Shown in pieces: positions 1 through 13,200 of a stretch of DNA of 64,000 bases. This DNA comes from an uncultured Erysipelotrichaceae bacterium (lineage in GTDB: Bacteria; Bacillota_I; Bacilli_A; Erysipelotrichales; Erysipelotrichaceae): positions 1 to 64,000 of the forward strand of contig CALVFL010000014.1 of assembly GCA_944326825.1 (NCBI GenBank), given 5' to 3'. The notes beneath the pieces are model-generated. The model saw nothing but the letters and a program-made list of their open reading frames with translations, had not been told where the DNA came from and ran no database searches. Position numbers and translations under genes: made by a program. The number at the start of each line of letters is the position of its first letter. The first letter of the stretch is position 1.

Positions 1-2490
<2,490 letters not shown>

Positions 2491-2685
2491 CTAATGTGTG
2501 TAAGAAAACTGTTTTTTCTGTTTATATGAAATCTTAATTTTTTCAACTATCAAGAAAAAACCTTAATATCTTTTGTGTGTCTATTCGGTTTTCAAAGAAC
2601 TAATCCTGAAAGATCTTCGATCTTTCAAAACCGAATAAGATACTTATGATCTATCTAACCTCTTTATGTTATACACTTTCTCCTT
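2491..2685 (-). other. 16S-23S internal transcribed spacer without tRNA
   Basis: This spacer of about 195 bases holds no tRNA-like cloverleaf. It contains two copies of the CTTTGAAAACCGAATA-type segment in opposite orientation. The copy at 2619-2642 is complementary to the 16S leader at 4327-4350, and the other, at 2581-2600, lies just upstream of 23S. These are typical rRNA processing and antitermination-like sequences of Firmicutes operons. Confidence 0.85.
2619..2642. repeat. Right arm of the 16S processing stem
   Basis: The 24 bases here are the inverted complement of 4327-4350 with 23 of 24 positions matching. In the transcript the two arms would pair and loop out the whole 16S rRNA, the usual substrate for RNase III. 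The pairing is read directly from sequence; the processing role is family knowledge. Confidence 0.8.
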
Positions 2686-4228
<1,543 letters not shown>

Positions 4229-4326
4229 ATTGACTCGTTTATTTTAAGATACCTTTAAGTATCTTAACTTATATAATTTTTTTAAATGAATTGACGTTAA
4301 ATAGATCGTGTTTGTTTATCTATATA

Positions 4327-4350
4327 TATCTTATTCGGTTTTCAAAGATC
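4327..4350. repeat. Left arm of the 16S processing stem / boxA-like leader segment
   Basis: This leader segment reads GATCTTTGAAAACCGAATAA on the minus strand. It is complementary to 2619-2642 and is also repeated directly in the spacer at 2581-2600. This is the usual arrangement of the leader of a Firmicutes rrn operon. Confidence 0.75.
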
Positions 4351-4386
4351 GAAAGCTATACCCTGCTTATTAAAGGCAAGATATAT

Positions 4387-4403
4387 GCACCATTAAATGG
4401 TGC
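4387..4403 (-). other. Perfect 17-base palindrome at the 5' end of the rrn transcript
   Basis: GCACCATTTAATGGTGC on the minus strand begins almost at the transcription start predicted from the promoter at 4410-4438. The nascent rRNA leader would therefore start with a hairpin. It could protect the 5' end or be an operator; no protein is identified. Confidence 0.5.
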
Positions 4404-4409
4404 TTAGTT

Positions 4410-4438
4410 ATATTACCAAATCAGCAAAGGTAATGCAA
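4410..4438 (-). promoter_or_regulatory. rrn promoter (proximal)
   Basis: On the minus strand TTGCAT (4433-4438) and TAATAT (4410-4415) are separated by exactly 17 bases, giving a start near 4403. It lies about 175 bases before the 16S 5' end, as expected for an rrn leader. Confidence 0.75.
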
Positions 4439-4514
4439 GAGGAAATGGGAAAAAAGTTGAAAAAGTTTCAAAAAACTATGTTAATGATCAAATATATATT
4501 TAAATTTAATACCT

Positions 4515-4543
4515 ATAATGCTTTGCTGCGCTTGTGTTTACAA
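4515..4543 (-). promoter_or_regulatory. Possible distal rrn promoter
   Basis: TTGTAA (4538-4543), a 17-base spacer and CATTAT (4515-4520) on the minus strand form a weaker second promoter upstream of the proximal one. Tandem rrn promoters are common. Only four of six bases match in each box, so this is tentative. The rest of 4229-4583 is AT-rich leader with no supported gene. Confidence 0.35.
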
Positions 4544-4583
4544 CAGATTGATGGGGTTTATTATCGAAAATATCATTCTATAT

Positions 4584-4607
4584 AAAAACGGCCTTATGAC
4601 CGTTTTT
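4584..4607 (-). terminator. Terminator after the flavodiiron gene
   Basis: An eight-base stem AAAAACGG/CCGTTTTT with an eight-base loop lies directly after the stop at 4616, followed by a T-rich run on the minus strand. It separates this operon from the rrn promoters downstream. Confidence 0.75.
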
Positions 4608-4615
4608 TAAAAATA

Positions 4616-5815
4616 TCAATTCTTTTCTTTTAAGAACTCAGCCAGTTTTTGAGCCTTTTCATAAACTGCTTCCAAGTCTTCTTGTGTAGGGGCATAATTG
4701 ATGGCGATATTAAAATCCTCAAGCAGTATGCCGATATTTTCTGCCTTTTTATCCATATTGACGATCGGCAGTTTATTCCAGCCATACGAACCGAAAGTGC
4801 CTACATACTTATCTTTGATATTTAAAGAGATCGCTTTATCGATAAAAGAACAAATTTCAGAAGCTAGAGTATTATTATAGCAGCCGCTGCCGATAAGCAA
4901 AGCTTTCGCATCAAGCAGCTCACTTAAGATCAGCGAACTGTCCGTCTTGGACAGTTTATATACTTTAGGTTCAATATCGTTTTGACCAAGACCTTCGGCC
5001 AGCGTTTCCGCTATCGTTTTGGTATTGTTCCAGACACTTTCATAAACGATCACGACTTTATCTTTAGACTTTAAAGAGGCAAAATCTTTATAGTCAGCAA
5101 GCATCTTCCCAATATATTTATGCCAGATAATGCCATGTGATGGGGCAATATAATCTATCGCAAGTTCCAGATCAGCGATCGCCTTTAACTTATTTAAAAC
5201 ATTCTTGCCATAAGGCATGACGATATTGGCATAGTATTCTTTGGCTTTAGCAATCAGATAACTGTAATCATAATCATCATCAAACTTCTTAAAACTTATG
5301 ATATGCTGCCCGAAAGCATCATTAGAAAACAAGATCCTATCATCATCAAAATAAGTAGCCATATTATCCGGCCAATGGATCATCGGCATCTCGATGAAAG
5401 TAAGTGTCCCCCTGCCGATGTTTAAAGTATCGCCAGTCTTGACGCTTTGATAATCATAATCCTTGAAAAACTGGGCAAGCATCGCCCTTTTACCGCTTAT
5501 AGAAACATAAGCTTTGGCTTTAGGATACTCATTCATAAGTTTCATAAAAGCAGAAGAATGATCACTTTCCGCATGCTGGATGATGATGTTGTCGATCATG
5601 CGATCGCCGATTATGGACCTGATCCTTTCTAACATCTCATCATAAAAATCGATCTCGACAGTATCGATCAGTGTGATCTTTTCATCAACTATTAGATAGG
5701 CATTATAAGTAGCCCCTTCATTTATCGGATACATCGAGCCATGAAAATCTCTGAGATTATAATCATGAGCTCCCACATAGTAAACATTGTCTGTTATTTT
5801 AATTGCTTTTTTCAT
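4616..5815 (-). CDS. FprA-family A-type flavoprotein (flavodiiron protein)
   Basis: This 399-residue protein has the two-domain flavodiiron layout: an N-terminal metallo-beta-lactamase-like di-iron domain (about 1-250) and a C-terminal flavodoxin domain (about 254-399). The iron ligand motif HxExD is visible as HAESDH at 81-86, with further His and Asp near 148, 167 (SNDAF) and 228 (SHGIIWH). Such cytosolic enzymes reduce O2 or NO to harmless products in anaerobes. It follows the amidase-like gene after only six bases, so it is probably cotranscribed, and it ends at a terminator. The physiological substrate (O2 or NO) cannot be told from sequence. With the desulfoferrodoxin at 29657 it suggests an oxygen-sensitive host. 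Confidence 0.93.
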   Translation of the reverse strand: MKKAIKITDNVYYVGAHDYNLRDFHGSMYPINEGATYNAYLIVDEKITLIDTVEIDFYDEMLERIRSIIGDRMIDNIIIQHAESDHSSAFMKLMNEYPKAKAYVSISGKRAMLAQFFKDYDYQSVKTGDTLNIGRGTLTFIEMPMIHWPDNMATYFDDDRILFSNDAFGQHIISFKKFDDDYDYSYLIAKAKEYYANIVMPYGKNVLNKLKAIADLELAIDYIAPSHGIIWHKYIGKMLADYKDFASLKSKDKVVIVYESVWNNTKTIAETLAEGLGQNDIEPKVYKLSKTDSSLILSELLDAKALLIGSGCYNNTLASEICSFIDKAISLNIKDKYVGTFGSYGWNKLPIVNMDKKAENIGILLEDFNIAINYAPTQEDLEAVYEKAQKLAEFLKEKN

Positions 5816-5821
5816 AATATT

Positions 5822-7090
5822 TTATTCATTCCATCCATATATTTTAATTAAACTGACATAAGGGTAAGCATAAGCTGAGATCGGATAGTTTTCTAAATCG
5901 ACAGTATTGGAATTGACCAGTATATCGACAAGCTGACCTTCTTTTTCATAAGTTCCGCTTACGACTAAAGTATGTCTTGTCGGACCCTGCGGTCCTACCT
6001 GGATCACATCGCCGACTTCGCCATAGTAAAGATTGACATCGACATCGGCACATAAGCCATAGCCGGTGTTATCTTTAGCATAAGTATAGAAATAAGGGAC
6101 AAAGGTCCAGGTATAGACGAGTCCTTTAGGGGTTTGGGAAGCATTGTAGTCATAACCATACCCTTTCCATTGCAAATGCTTATCAGCATCCCCGTAATGA
6201 TCCATCGGTATGCCGCCGGCATATAAAACCTGCGAGGCGAAGTTTTGACAATTTGAATCAAAGACCATCCAATCAGGATCTCTGTCATCTACCCATACGA
6301 GCTGCGCAGCAGCTGCCTTTCGATCGTATAAATGATCACATTCCTTGTATGGTTTATCTTCACCCTTTAAAAACGCTTCATAATCCTGGCGGTCTTCACT
6401 CAGTTTCTTTTCAAAAAGGGCCAGATAATCACCTTTGATCTTCTTTAATTCTTCTTCCCCGCCGCCATTATAAAGGTCTGTAAACATCACATAAAAATCC
6501 TGAACTTTATTATATTCCAAGATCTTGTAGCCATCATCGCTCTTTCTTAGCGTAAACTCATTTTTGACATTATAGACCCTTGATTCGATATCTTTCATAA
6601 ACTCAAAGTTTAAATAGTTATCTTCAAGCACTGTCACTTTAGTGATCTCACCATCTTTAACAACTTCGCTGAATTCAAGATCATAAGCCGCTTTACTAAG
6701 ACTTAGATCATTGGCTTTCATCTTTCTTGTTTCCACCAGCAAAGACACAGCATACTGATTCATTAAAGCATCTTCGCTTTGAGGATCATCAAAAAGATAA
6801 GTCAGATCATTGATAGTCAATTCTTTGATGGCATTATAGTAAACATCAAAATATTCAACGATGACATCTTTGATGCCTTCTTCTACTTCCACATCATAAG
6901 TGATCTCATTCAGATAACTGGTTCCAAGCGGATCAGTTATTGATAATGTCGGATCATAAATATCATATTTATCAGAATTAACTCCCTGATCAGACTTTAA
7001 GAAGAGAAGATAGAACAAAGAGATGACAAGGACTATTGATAAAGCAATGACTGTGACAAGAAAACTCTTTCTGATTCTTCCTTTCTTCAT
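5822..7090 (-). CDS. Membrane-anchored amidase-like (Amidase_6 fold) protein
   Basis: The 422-residue protein has an N-terminal transmembrane anchor (about 11-31), a middle region of unknown fold and a C-terminal putative amidase domain (about 255-422). Cys281 sits in SNCQNFASQ, His373 in TRHT and Asn near 393 in VNSN, consistent with the Cys/His/Asn-Asp triad of NlpC/P60-related Amidase_6 proteins found in spore formers and gut Firmicutes. It is probably exposed at the cell surface; the substrate is unknown, with peptidoglycan or peptide amides possible. AGGTGA precedes the ATG. It lies between the DUF885 lipoprotein and the flavodiiron gene with gaps of under ten bases, so these form one operon. 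Confidence 0.78.
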   Translation of the reverse strand: MKKGRIRKSFLVTVIALSIVLVISLFYLLFLKSDQGVNSDKYDIYDPTLSITDPLGTSYLNEITYDVEVEEGIKDVIVEYFDVYYNAIKELTINDLTYLFDDPQSEDALMNQYAVSLLVETRKMKANDLSLSKAAYDLEFSEVVKDGEITKVTVLEDNYLNFEFMKDIESRVYNVKNEFTLRKSDDGYKILEYNKVQDFYVMFTDLYNGGGEEELKKIKGDYLALFEKKLSEDRQDYEAFLKGEDKPYKECDHLYDRKAAAAQLVWVDDRDPDWMVFDSNCQNFASQVLYAGGIPMDHYGDADKHLQWKGYGYDYNASQTPKGLVYTWTFVPYFYTYAKDNTGYGLCADVDVNLYYGEVGDVIQVGPQGPTRHTLVVSGTYEKEGQLVDILVNSNTVDLENYPISAYAYPYVSLIKIYGWNE

Positions 7091-7097
7091 ACTTCAC

Positions 7098-8849
7098 CTA
7101 TTCATCTATCCCATATTGGGCAAAGAGATGCTCTTTAAGAAGATCCATCGGCAAAGGTCCCTTGTCTAGGATGCTTTCATGGAACTCTTGATAAGTCAGA
7201 TCTTCTTTGACATTTAAGATCTCTTCATACAGATCATCAAACATCAAACCGGAAGCATAGTAACATATAAAAGCCCCGGGCATGAATTTAAGCTGTTCGA
7301 TAAGTGCATCAGCATCTTCGCCGCTGAGTCCGAATAAACTTTCCACATCTTCACTGATGTCTTCCCCTTGATAATTCACTTCAAGATCAAGCATCAAAAT
7401 GATAGTATAAGTCAAAGTGTTGTTTAATTCATAAGCCATCGCCCCGTCTTTATCATCAGCATATCTTGTAGAAAATCTTTGCACATAATTGGCATAGCCT
7501 TCCACATAGCCGTCATTGCCATACAGCATGTAGATATAAGGCATGGCTTTATTGATCATGTAGCTGTTTTGATACATGTGGCCAGGGAAGCCTTCATGAG
7601 CGACAGTGGTAAATTCTTCTTGGCTATATGTACCATTAAGCATCATCCTTTGTGTGGCACTTGGATCATCAAGTGTACCGATAAGATAGAAAGCACGGGT
7701 CGAAGGCATCAAGACCCCAAATTCACCAGGCAGTTCCACCATGTCATAGGCGATGCTTCCGATATCAGGGAAATCTTCCTTCATCGCTTCACTTAAATAA
7801 GCTAAAAGTTCATTGGGATCAGCAGCGTCGCTGAACTCTATTTCACCCATAAACATCTTTTCTAAATCGGTGAGTTCATACTCGCTCATCAGCGTCATCA
7901 CTTCACTTATGACATCGCTCGTCTTAAGTTCGACATATTCCTGATATTCATCGATATCACTGATACCGCAATTCTCATAGACAAGATTTTCAAAATATTC
8001 TTGACCATAAGGCAGATCAGCTAAAACGACATCATCTTCCTGTTTTATATCAAGTTCTTTTAGACCTTTTAAAATACCTTCATAAAATAAAGTCAGTTCT
8101 TTTTCAAGATTGTCTTCAACTTCTTTGGCATACTGTTCTTTAAGTTTCTCATCAAGTTCAAGATCAAAGAGCTTATCTTTAAACTCGGTCAAAAGGAAAC
8201 TGAAATCGCCATCTTGCAGTAAAGCTTCTAAATTCTCAATAGCTAACTCTACTTCTGATTGGCACATGCCATAACCTTTATCCTGTCTTTCCCTTTCAAA
8301 AGAGAGCAGATCATCTTTATAATCAGCAAGCGTATTTACAAGATTCAGATATGATCTGACATCGTTCTCATTCCTTAGCTCATAGAAATACAAAGTGATA
8401 AAGACGTTCGATACTACCCCTTCATAAGCTCCCAAAACGTTATTGGCAAGATAATATTCAGCTTCTAAAGGTATATCATTGGGACCGTCGTCACAAAGAT
8501 ATTCGATAAAGTCATAGGTGATCTGATTTTCTTTGCTTAGTGATGCTCTTTCAAAACTCTCGTTCGTCTTAGCGATTTCAGTGATAGTCTGATCGAGTTT
8601 TTTAGCTTCATTTAGATCATAACTATCCCAGTTGGCGATCTTGACTTCGATGCCGATGGCTTCCGGGTCGGAAAATAACTGATTGACGACTGTATTGTCA
8701 CCTTTGATCAGCATAGCTGGCAAAGAGGCGACAAATTCCTGATATTCGGCTTGCAACGCTTCATCCTGGACTGGATCGGTTTCAGTCTGACAACCGCATA
8801 ATCCAATGATCAAGAGTAATGTACTTAATATAATTCCTAATCTTTTCAT
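7098..8849 (-). CDS. DUF885 family lipoprotein, probable zinc peptidase
   Basis: This 583-residue protein starts with a lipoprotein signal peptide whose lipobox is LCGC (Cys19 or so), so the mature protein should be anchored to the outer face of the membrane. DUF885 proteins carry an HExxPGH-type motif; here it is HEGFPGH at 418-424, followed by EGYANY with a further glutamate near 450. These suggest a metallopeptidase-like site. A good AGGAA ribosome site precedes the ATG. It sits between a small membrane protein and the amidase-like gene. Function is not established for most members, so peptidase activity is inference. Confidence 0.85.
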   Translation of the reverse strand: MKRLGIILSTLLLIIGLCGCQTETDPVQDEALQAEYQEFVASLPAMLIKGDNTVVNQLFSDPEAIGIEVKIANWDSYDLNEAKKLDQTITEIAKTNESFERASLSKENQITYDFIEYLCDDGPNDIPLEAEYYLANNVLGAYEGVVSNVFITLYFYELRNENDVRSYLNLVNTLADYKDDLLSFERERQDKGYGMCQSEVELAIENLEALLQDGDFSFLLTEFKDKLFDLELDEKLKEQYAKEVEDNLEKELTLFYEGILKGLKELDIKQEDDVVLADLPYGQEYFENLVYENCGISDIDEYQEYVELKTSDVISEVMTLMSEYELTDLEKMFMGEIEFSDAADPNELLAYLSEAMKEDFPDIGSIAYDMVELPGEFGVLMPSTRAFYLIGTLDDPSATQRMMLNGTYSQEEFTTVAHEGFPGHMYQNSYMINKAMPYIYMLYGNDGYVEGYANYVQRFSTRYADDKDGAMAYELNNTLTYTIILMLDLEVNYQGEDISEDVESLFGLSGEDADALIEQLKFMPGAFICYYASGLMFDDLYEEILNVKEDLTYQEFHESILDKGPLPMDLLKEHLFAQYGIDE

Positions 8850-8850
8850 A

Positions 8851-9024
8851 CTATTTCCTCATAGCACCCAAATATCCTAGCACAAAGATAAAAGCTCCTA
8901 CCAGCAATATGACCCACAGCAGTTTAAAAATAAGACCGGTAATCGCAAAAAAGATACGGATTCCTAAAAGAGCCAGGACTACGATCAAAACTAAGGTCAA
9001 AATATTCTTTACATTTTCACTCAT
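8851..9024 (-). CDS. Small hydrophobic membrane protein (57 aa)
   Basis: This reading frame starts MSENVKNILTL and ends GYLGAMRK. Most of it is two hydrophobic stretches (about 8-32 and 34-54), so it should be a small integral membrane protein. Its ATG overlaps the stop of the upstream glycosyltransferase by eight bases (ATGAGTGA), which suggests translational coupling. Its stop lies two bases before the DUF885 start. I do not recognise the family. Confidence 0.75.
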   Translation of the reverse strand: MSENVKNILTLVLIVVLALLGIRIFFAITGLIFKLLWVILLVGAFIFVLGYLGAMRK

Positions 9025-9736
9025 ATACAAATTCTCCCTGTTCTATTACACATTCATCATATTCATTTTCATTTATCAAACCTAATTCCAGCATATCATT
9101 CAAGACCTTGAGCTGTCTTTGATAAGTCTTGGGATTATCATTAGACAGCTGATAATTGGCTGGTGAATTAGGAATGGCCGCCAGCAAAGAGGCTTCAAAG
9201 AGATCAAGATCCTTGGGCTCTTTATTAAAGTAATTCATAGCTGCCTCATAGATACCGATATTTCCATCTCCATAATTGATGACATTGACATACATCTCTA
9301 AGATCTCATCTTTACTGTAATGATCTTCTAAATCATAGATAAAGAAATACTCGGCGATCTTTCTGGTAAGCGAAGTTTCATAGTCAAAATAAACGATCTT
9401 GGCTAATTGCTGGGTGATGGTACTGCCTCCTTCAGCTAAAGAAAAGGAAGTCAGATTGCGCATCAAAGCCCGGCCAAGAGCGATAAAGTCGATACCCTCT
9501 CTGACATAAAAACGCCGATCTTCAACCGCATAAGTAGCATTTAAAAGATCATGGCTGATATCTTCAAAATATACATAATGATCTGTCTTTTCTATCAACT
9601 GTTCTCTGATGTCTTCAACAGGCAAGACTTCCTTGGCCTCCATATAGCGTTCATAAGAAAAAAAGACAAGGACAGAACCGGCAGTCAAAACAAAACACAG
9701 CAAACAAATAAAAAATACTTTAACAAATCTCTTCAC
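9017..9736 (-). CDS. Monofunctional peptidoglycan glycosyltransferase (GT51)
   Basis: This 239-residue protein polymerises lipid II outside the membrane. It has one N-terminal membrane segment (about 5-27) and the GT51 motifs in order: EDRRFY with the catalytic Glu, GGSTITQQLAK, RKIAEYFFIYDLE and KDEILEMYVNVINYG. There is no transpeptidase domain. The start codon is GTG, and the -10 element TATAAT (9743-9748, extended by TGA) ends exactly six bases before it, with no Shine-Dalgarno site. The transcript is therefore predicted to be leaderless. It heads the operon running to the flavodiiron gene. Confidence 0.92.
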   Translation of the reverse strand: MKRFVKVFFICLLCFVLTAGSVLVFFSYERYMEAKEVLPVEDIREQLIEKTDHYVYFEDISHDLLNATYAVEDRRFYVREGIDFIALGRALMRNLTSFSLAEGGSTITQQLAKIVYFDYETSLTRKIAEYFFIYDLEDHYSKDEILEMYVNVINYGDGNIGIYEAAMNYFNKEPKDLDLFEASLLAAIPNSPANYQLSNDNPKTYQRQLKVLNDMLELGLINENEYDECVIEQGEFVYE

Positions 9737-9742
9737 GACCCC

Positions 9743-9751
9743 ATTATATCA
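9743..9751 (-). promoter_or_regulatory. Extended -10 promoter for a leaderless transcript (glycosyltransferase)
   Basis: TGATATAAT on the minus strand is followed by GGGGTC and then the GTG start. Six bases between the -10 and the start codon put +1 on the G of GTG. No good -35 is seen, which fits an extended -10 promoter. Confidence 0.6.
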
Positions 9752-9781
9752 TTAAAAACAAAAGACATGCATAAACATGTC

Positions 9782-9991
9782 TTATTGTCCCATTGATTTC
9801 ATGATAGCTTTGATCTGAGCTTCCGATGGTTTTCTGCCCATCTGCAAGAACATCGCTCTGATCATCTTTTCGTTGATCGGCGGGTTTTCCTTGATCTGCT
9901 TTTGCAGGTAATGTCTGGCAACGAAGAAGCCAATGATACCGCCAATAACAGCACCGATCACAAAATATAATAATGAAGACCAAAAATCCAT
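9782..9991 (-). CDS. yneF: YneF family (UPF0154) small membrane protein
   Basis: This protein of about 69 residues has one N-terminal transmembrane helix (MDFWSSLLYFVIGAVIGG) and a cytosolic tail ending PSEAQIKAIMKSMGQ, which matches the UPF0154/YneF family in length and layout. I chose the ATG at 9991 because AAAGGGG lies seven bases upstream; a GTG at 9997 is the alternative. The function of the family is unknown. It stands alone downstream of the structured RNA. Confidence 0.88.
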   Translation of the reverse strand: MDFWSSLLYFVIGAVIGGIIGFFVARHYLQKQIKENPPINEKMIRAMFLQMGRKPSEAQIKAIMKSMGQ

Positions 9992-10047
9992 AATCACACC
10001 CCTTTACTTTGCATTCGTATAATAATTCTACTTGATAGAGATTGATT

Positions 10048-10203
10048 TGTAAACAAGGTCTAAGGGTTGTAAAATTTCCTGGCTTCTCCCAGGTGGGTAT
10101 CCTATGCCGCTCTTTAGGATTCCTGTTAAGGCATTCTACACCAAACGGACAACACGGATTCCCGAAAACATAATGTAGGAATTTTATCGAGATTCCTTAG
10201 ACA
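10048..10203 (-). ncRNA. ssrS: Structured RNA, candidate 6S RNA
   Basis: No reading frame fits this gap. The minus-strand RNA closes on itself: GUCUAAGG near its 5' end pairs with CCUUAGAC near its 3' end, AAAAUUCCU pairs with AGGAAAUUUU inside, and CCUGG-GAGAAG-CCAGG plus AUGCC...GGCAU form internal hairpins. A TATAAT (10209-10214) lies just upstream. A rod with a closing stem and internal bulges near aspS fits 6S RNA, which in Bacillus lies beside aspS. Here the coiled-coil gene intervenes, and about 156 nt is short for 6S. The structured RNA is well supported; the 6S name is inference. Confidence 0.5.
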
Positions 10204-10208
10204 AGTTT

Positions 10209-10214
10209 ATTATA
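10209..10214 (-). promoter_or_regulatory. -10 element of the structured RNA
   Basis: TATAAT on the minus strand, seven bases before the predicted 5' end. No convincing -35 is seen. Confidence 0.5.
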
Positions 10215-10246
10215 TCAATATTTTTATTTAATAATAGTCTTGACTT

Positions 10247-13200
10247 TTATCTTTTCTTTTTAAAGTGATTAAAGAGGCCCTTTGACTCTTCTTTTTCTTT
10301 GACTTCTTGTAAATATGCACCGAATTTTAAACGAAGTTCACTGAAGGCAGTTTCGCTGTCATCGTCTAAACCGGCATCTTTTGAATCATAGCTTTCCTTT
10401 AGTCTGGCTATATCAGAACTCAAAGCAGCCAGGCGCTCATTCAGACGCTCTTTTTCTTCGCCCATCATCGCTTCAGCCTTGGCTTTTAAAGCTGCAACTT
10501 TATCTTTTTCTTTCTCATAAGCATCTTTAGCGCCATTGTCATAACTTATCAGACTGATAGCCTCGTTTATGAGATCCTCTTTGATATCGCCTTTAAAGGC
10601 AGAAAGTTTATCAGCCAGATCCTGACGTCTTAATGCCAAAGAATTCATCTTTTCTTCATGAGCGATCTTGGCTTCAGACAACTCATTTTGATACTGGGCG
10701 ATCGTTTCATTCTTAAGACTTTCATAGCTTTGCAAGAGCTCTTCTTTACTCTTATCCAGCTCTTCCTTCTTTAAAGCCAGTTCATATTCTTTAGTAGCGA
10801 CAAAGTAATCAAAATCATCTTTGACTTTACGCTTGCCGATATTATTGCGTTCAATGAACTGATCTTTTTCAGTTTTCAGATTGGCGATGACTTTATCAAG
10901 ATTGGAAACCTTAAGATCATAAGCGGCATTTAAGGCAACTTTATCCCGCTCTAAGGCATTGAATTTCTCTTCATAAGTTTCTTCGATCTTCTGATAATCA
11001 TTTTTAGCTTCATCGATCAAAGATTGAGCCTCGCTTTTCTTATTGGCTGATTCCATCAAGGCGATATTGCGGGCCTTCTCTAATTCCTTTAAAGCCATGA
11101 CCTTGGTATTGATCTCATTTTGAGCCTCAGTGATGCTTTGTCGGGCTTCTTCCTTAAAGGCGGCAATCTTATCCAGATATTCTTTTTCTAAGCGTAAATG
11201 ATCATCATCCAAAGCCTGTTTGCGCTTAAGATACTCGTCATAAAGTTCCTTGCCCTTTTCACTGTATGCTTCTTTGTCGCTTTGCAAAGCAAGAGTGAAT
11301 TCTTCTTTAAGACTTGCAAGTTCGCTGCTGCGGCTTTCAAGATCCAGACGCATCTTTTCTATTTCTTCATTTTTGAGGTTTACTTCATTTTCGTAAGCGC
11401 TCTTTTGATCATCGTACTCTATTGCAAGCTCGTTTCTGGTCTTTTCAAGATCAGCATCCAAAGCCTCTTTTTGACCCTGATATTCATTTTCTAAAGCAGC
11501 CAGCTCTTCTTCATGTTTTAAAAGCATTTCATTCTTCTTGGTTTCATGTTCTTCTTTATAAGTCAGAAGATTGGCATTCAGTTCATCTTTCAGGGCATCA
11601 AGCTCTGCTTGAGCCGCTTCTTTGGATTCATTCAAGACTTGCAATTTATCATCAAGATCCTTCTTTAAAAGATCATGATCCTGTTTTCTTTGCGTCAAAA
11701 GATCTTCTAACTCCCGTTTACGATTCTCGTTTTGAATACGCAGATCATTTTCTTCGCTAGACAGTTCAGCCATTTCCAAGTCGGCATCGGCTTCACTTCT
11801 TTGCATCTCTTCTTCAATGGTCTTCATTTGCGTCTTAAGATCGGTTATCTCATTTAAGACTCCGTCAAGATCAGCTTGTCTTTGTTTTGTGACCTCTTCA
11901 CTTTGCGTGCTGAAATCACTTTCCAAAAGAGCGACCTTGGCATTGTATTCATCATTTAAAGAACGCATCCTTTCATCATGAGCTTTGAGTTCTTCTTCAT
12001 AGGCTTCCTTTTGGGTCTTGATGTCATTTTTAAGCTCGTCGCAAGTCTTTAAAAGTTCGCCCTTTTCTTCTTCAAAGTGTCTGGCAAGCTCTTCTTTTTG
12101 GGCATCAAGGCTCAAAAGATCATCCTGATGTTTAACTTTTAGAGTTTCCAGATCTTGACTATGCTGCTTCTTTAAAACCTCAAGATCTTCATCGATCTTT
12201 AAAAGTTCTTCTTTATGAACTTTTTCAAGTTCTTCGAGGTTTTGTTTGTTGGTACTATCCAAACTGTTAAGTTCTTCTTCGTGAGCTGTTTTGAGCTCAG
12301 ACATTTTAGCAGCATGTTCATTTTGCAGATTGGCGATCGTCAGTTTATGATCTTCTTGGACTTTAGAAAGTTCTTCTAAAAGAGCAGCGATATCAGCTTT
12401 GACTGCTTCGCTTTCTTTAAGTTTTTCTTCATTTTCCGCATGTAAAAGATTCAGTTCCGTTTCAGCTTCTTTGGCTTTTTCAGTGATCTTTCTTTTGATT
12501 TCTTCAATGTCTTTGGCATACTTGCGATAGACTTTATCTTTATTCTCGCTTAAAAGGACCAGTTCATCTTTAGCATTGTCCTTTTGGCGTTCAAGCTCTT
12601 GCAGATCATTGGTAAACTGCTCTTTCAGTCTTTCTAAGCGCTCCTGATATTCAACTTCTTTTTTAAGATAGAATACTTCCCATTTATGTCTTTCATTAGT
12701 TAAACGGGTATCATAATCGCTGATGCTGATCTGATACTTGCCCGTATTGTCTAACATCTCTTTTTTGATCTCTTCCAAAGATGCCTGCAGACTCTTGATC
12801 TGTTTTTGATAGTCTTTGGCGATGTCGTCATTCTGTTTTCTGACGACTTCAAGATCACTTTGATTATTAACCTTTAAAGATTCGAGTTCTTTCGCTAAAG
12901 CAGTACTCTTTTCTTTAAGATCATTTTCTAAAGTTTCTTTCTTTGTATCCAGTTCTTTCTTGTAAGATTCCAGTTCTTCCTTTAGCGTCATTTTATAAGC
13001 GGTCAGCTTTTGATCGTAGTTATCCTTGATATGAGATAGCGTCACATCAAAATCATGCACCAGCTGATGCAGTTCTTTTTCGTTGGCGGACTGGACATTC
13101 AAAATAGACTGTCTGGCTTCATCTGCCCGGTTTCTTAGAAGATCGATCTCTTTATTGGTTTCATCTTCTTTATTGAGCAAAGTCAGCTTTTGTAAACCAA

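Noticed and set aside
2491-2685. Possible tRNA gene in the 16S-23S spacer
   Set aside because: No cloverleaf or CCA-like end; the hairpins are processing stems.
4397-4585. 62-codon plus-strand frame before the flavodiiron gene
   Set aside because: It covers the rrn promoters on the opposite strand and lacks a family match or ribosome site.
11198-11760. Plus-strand frames inside the coiled-coil gene
   Set aside because: Antisense shadows produced by the biased composition of the coiled coil.
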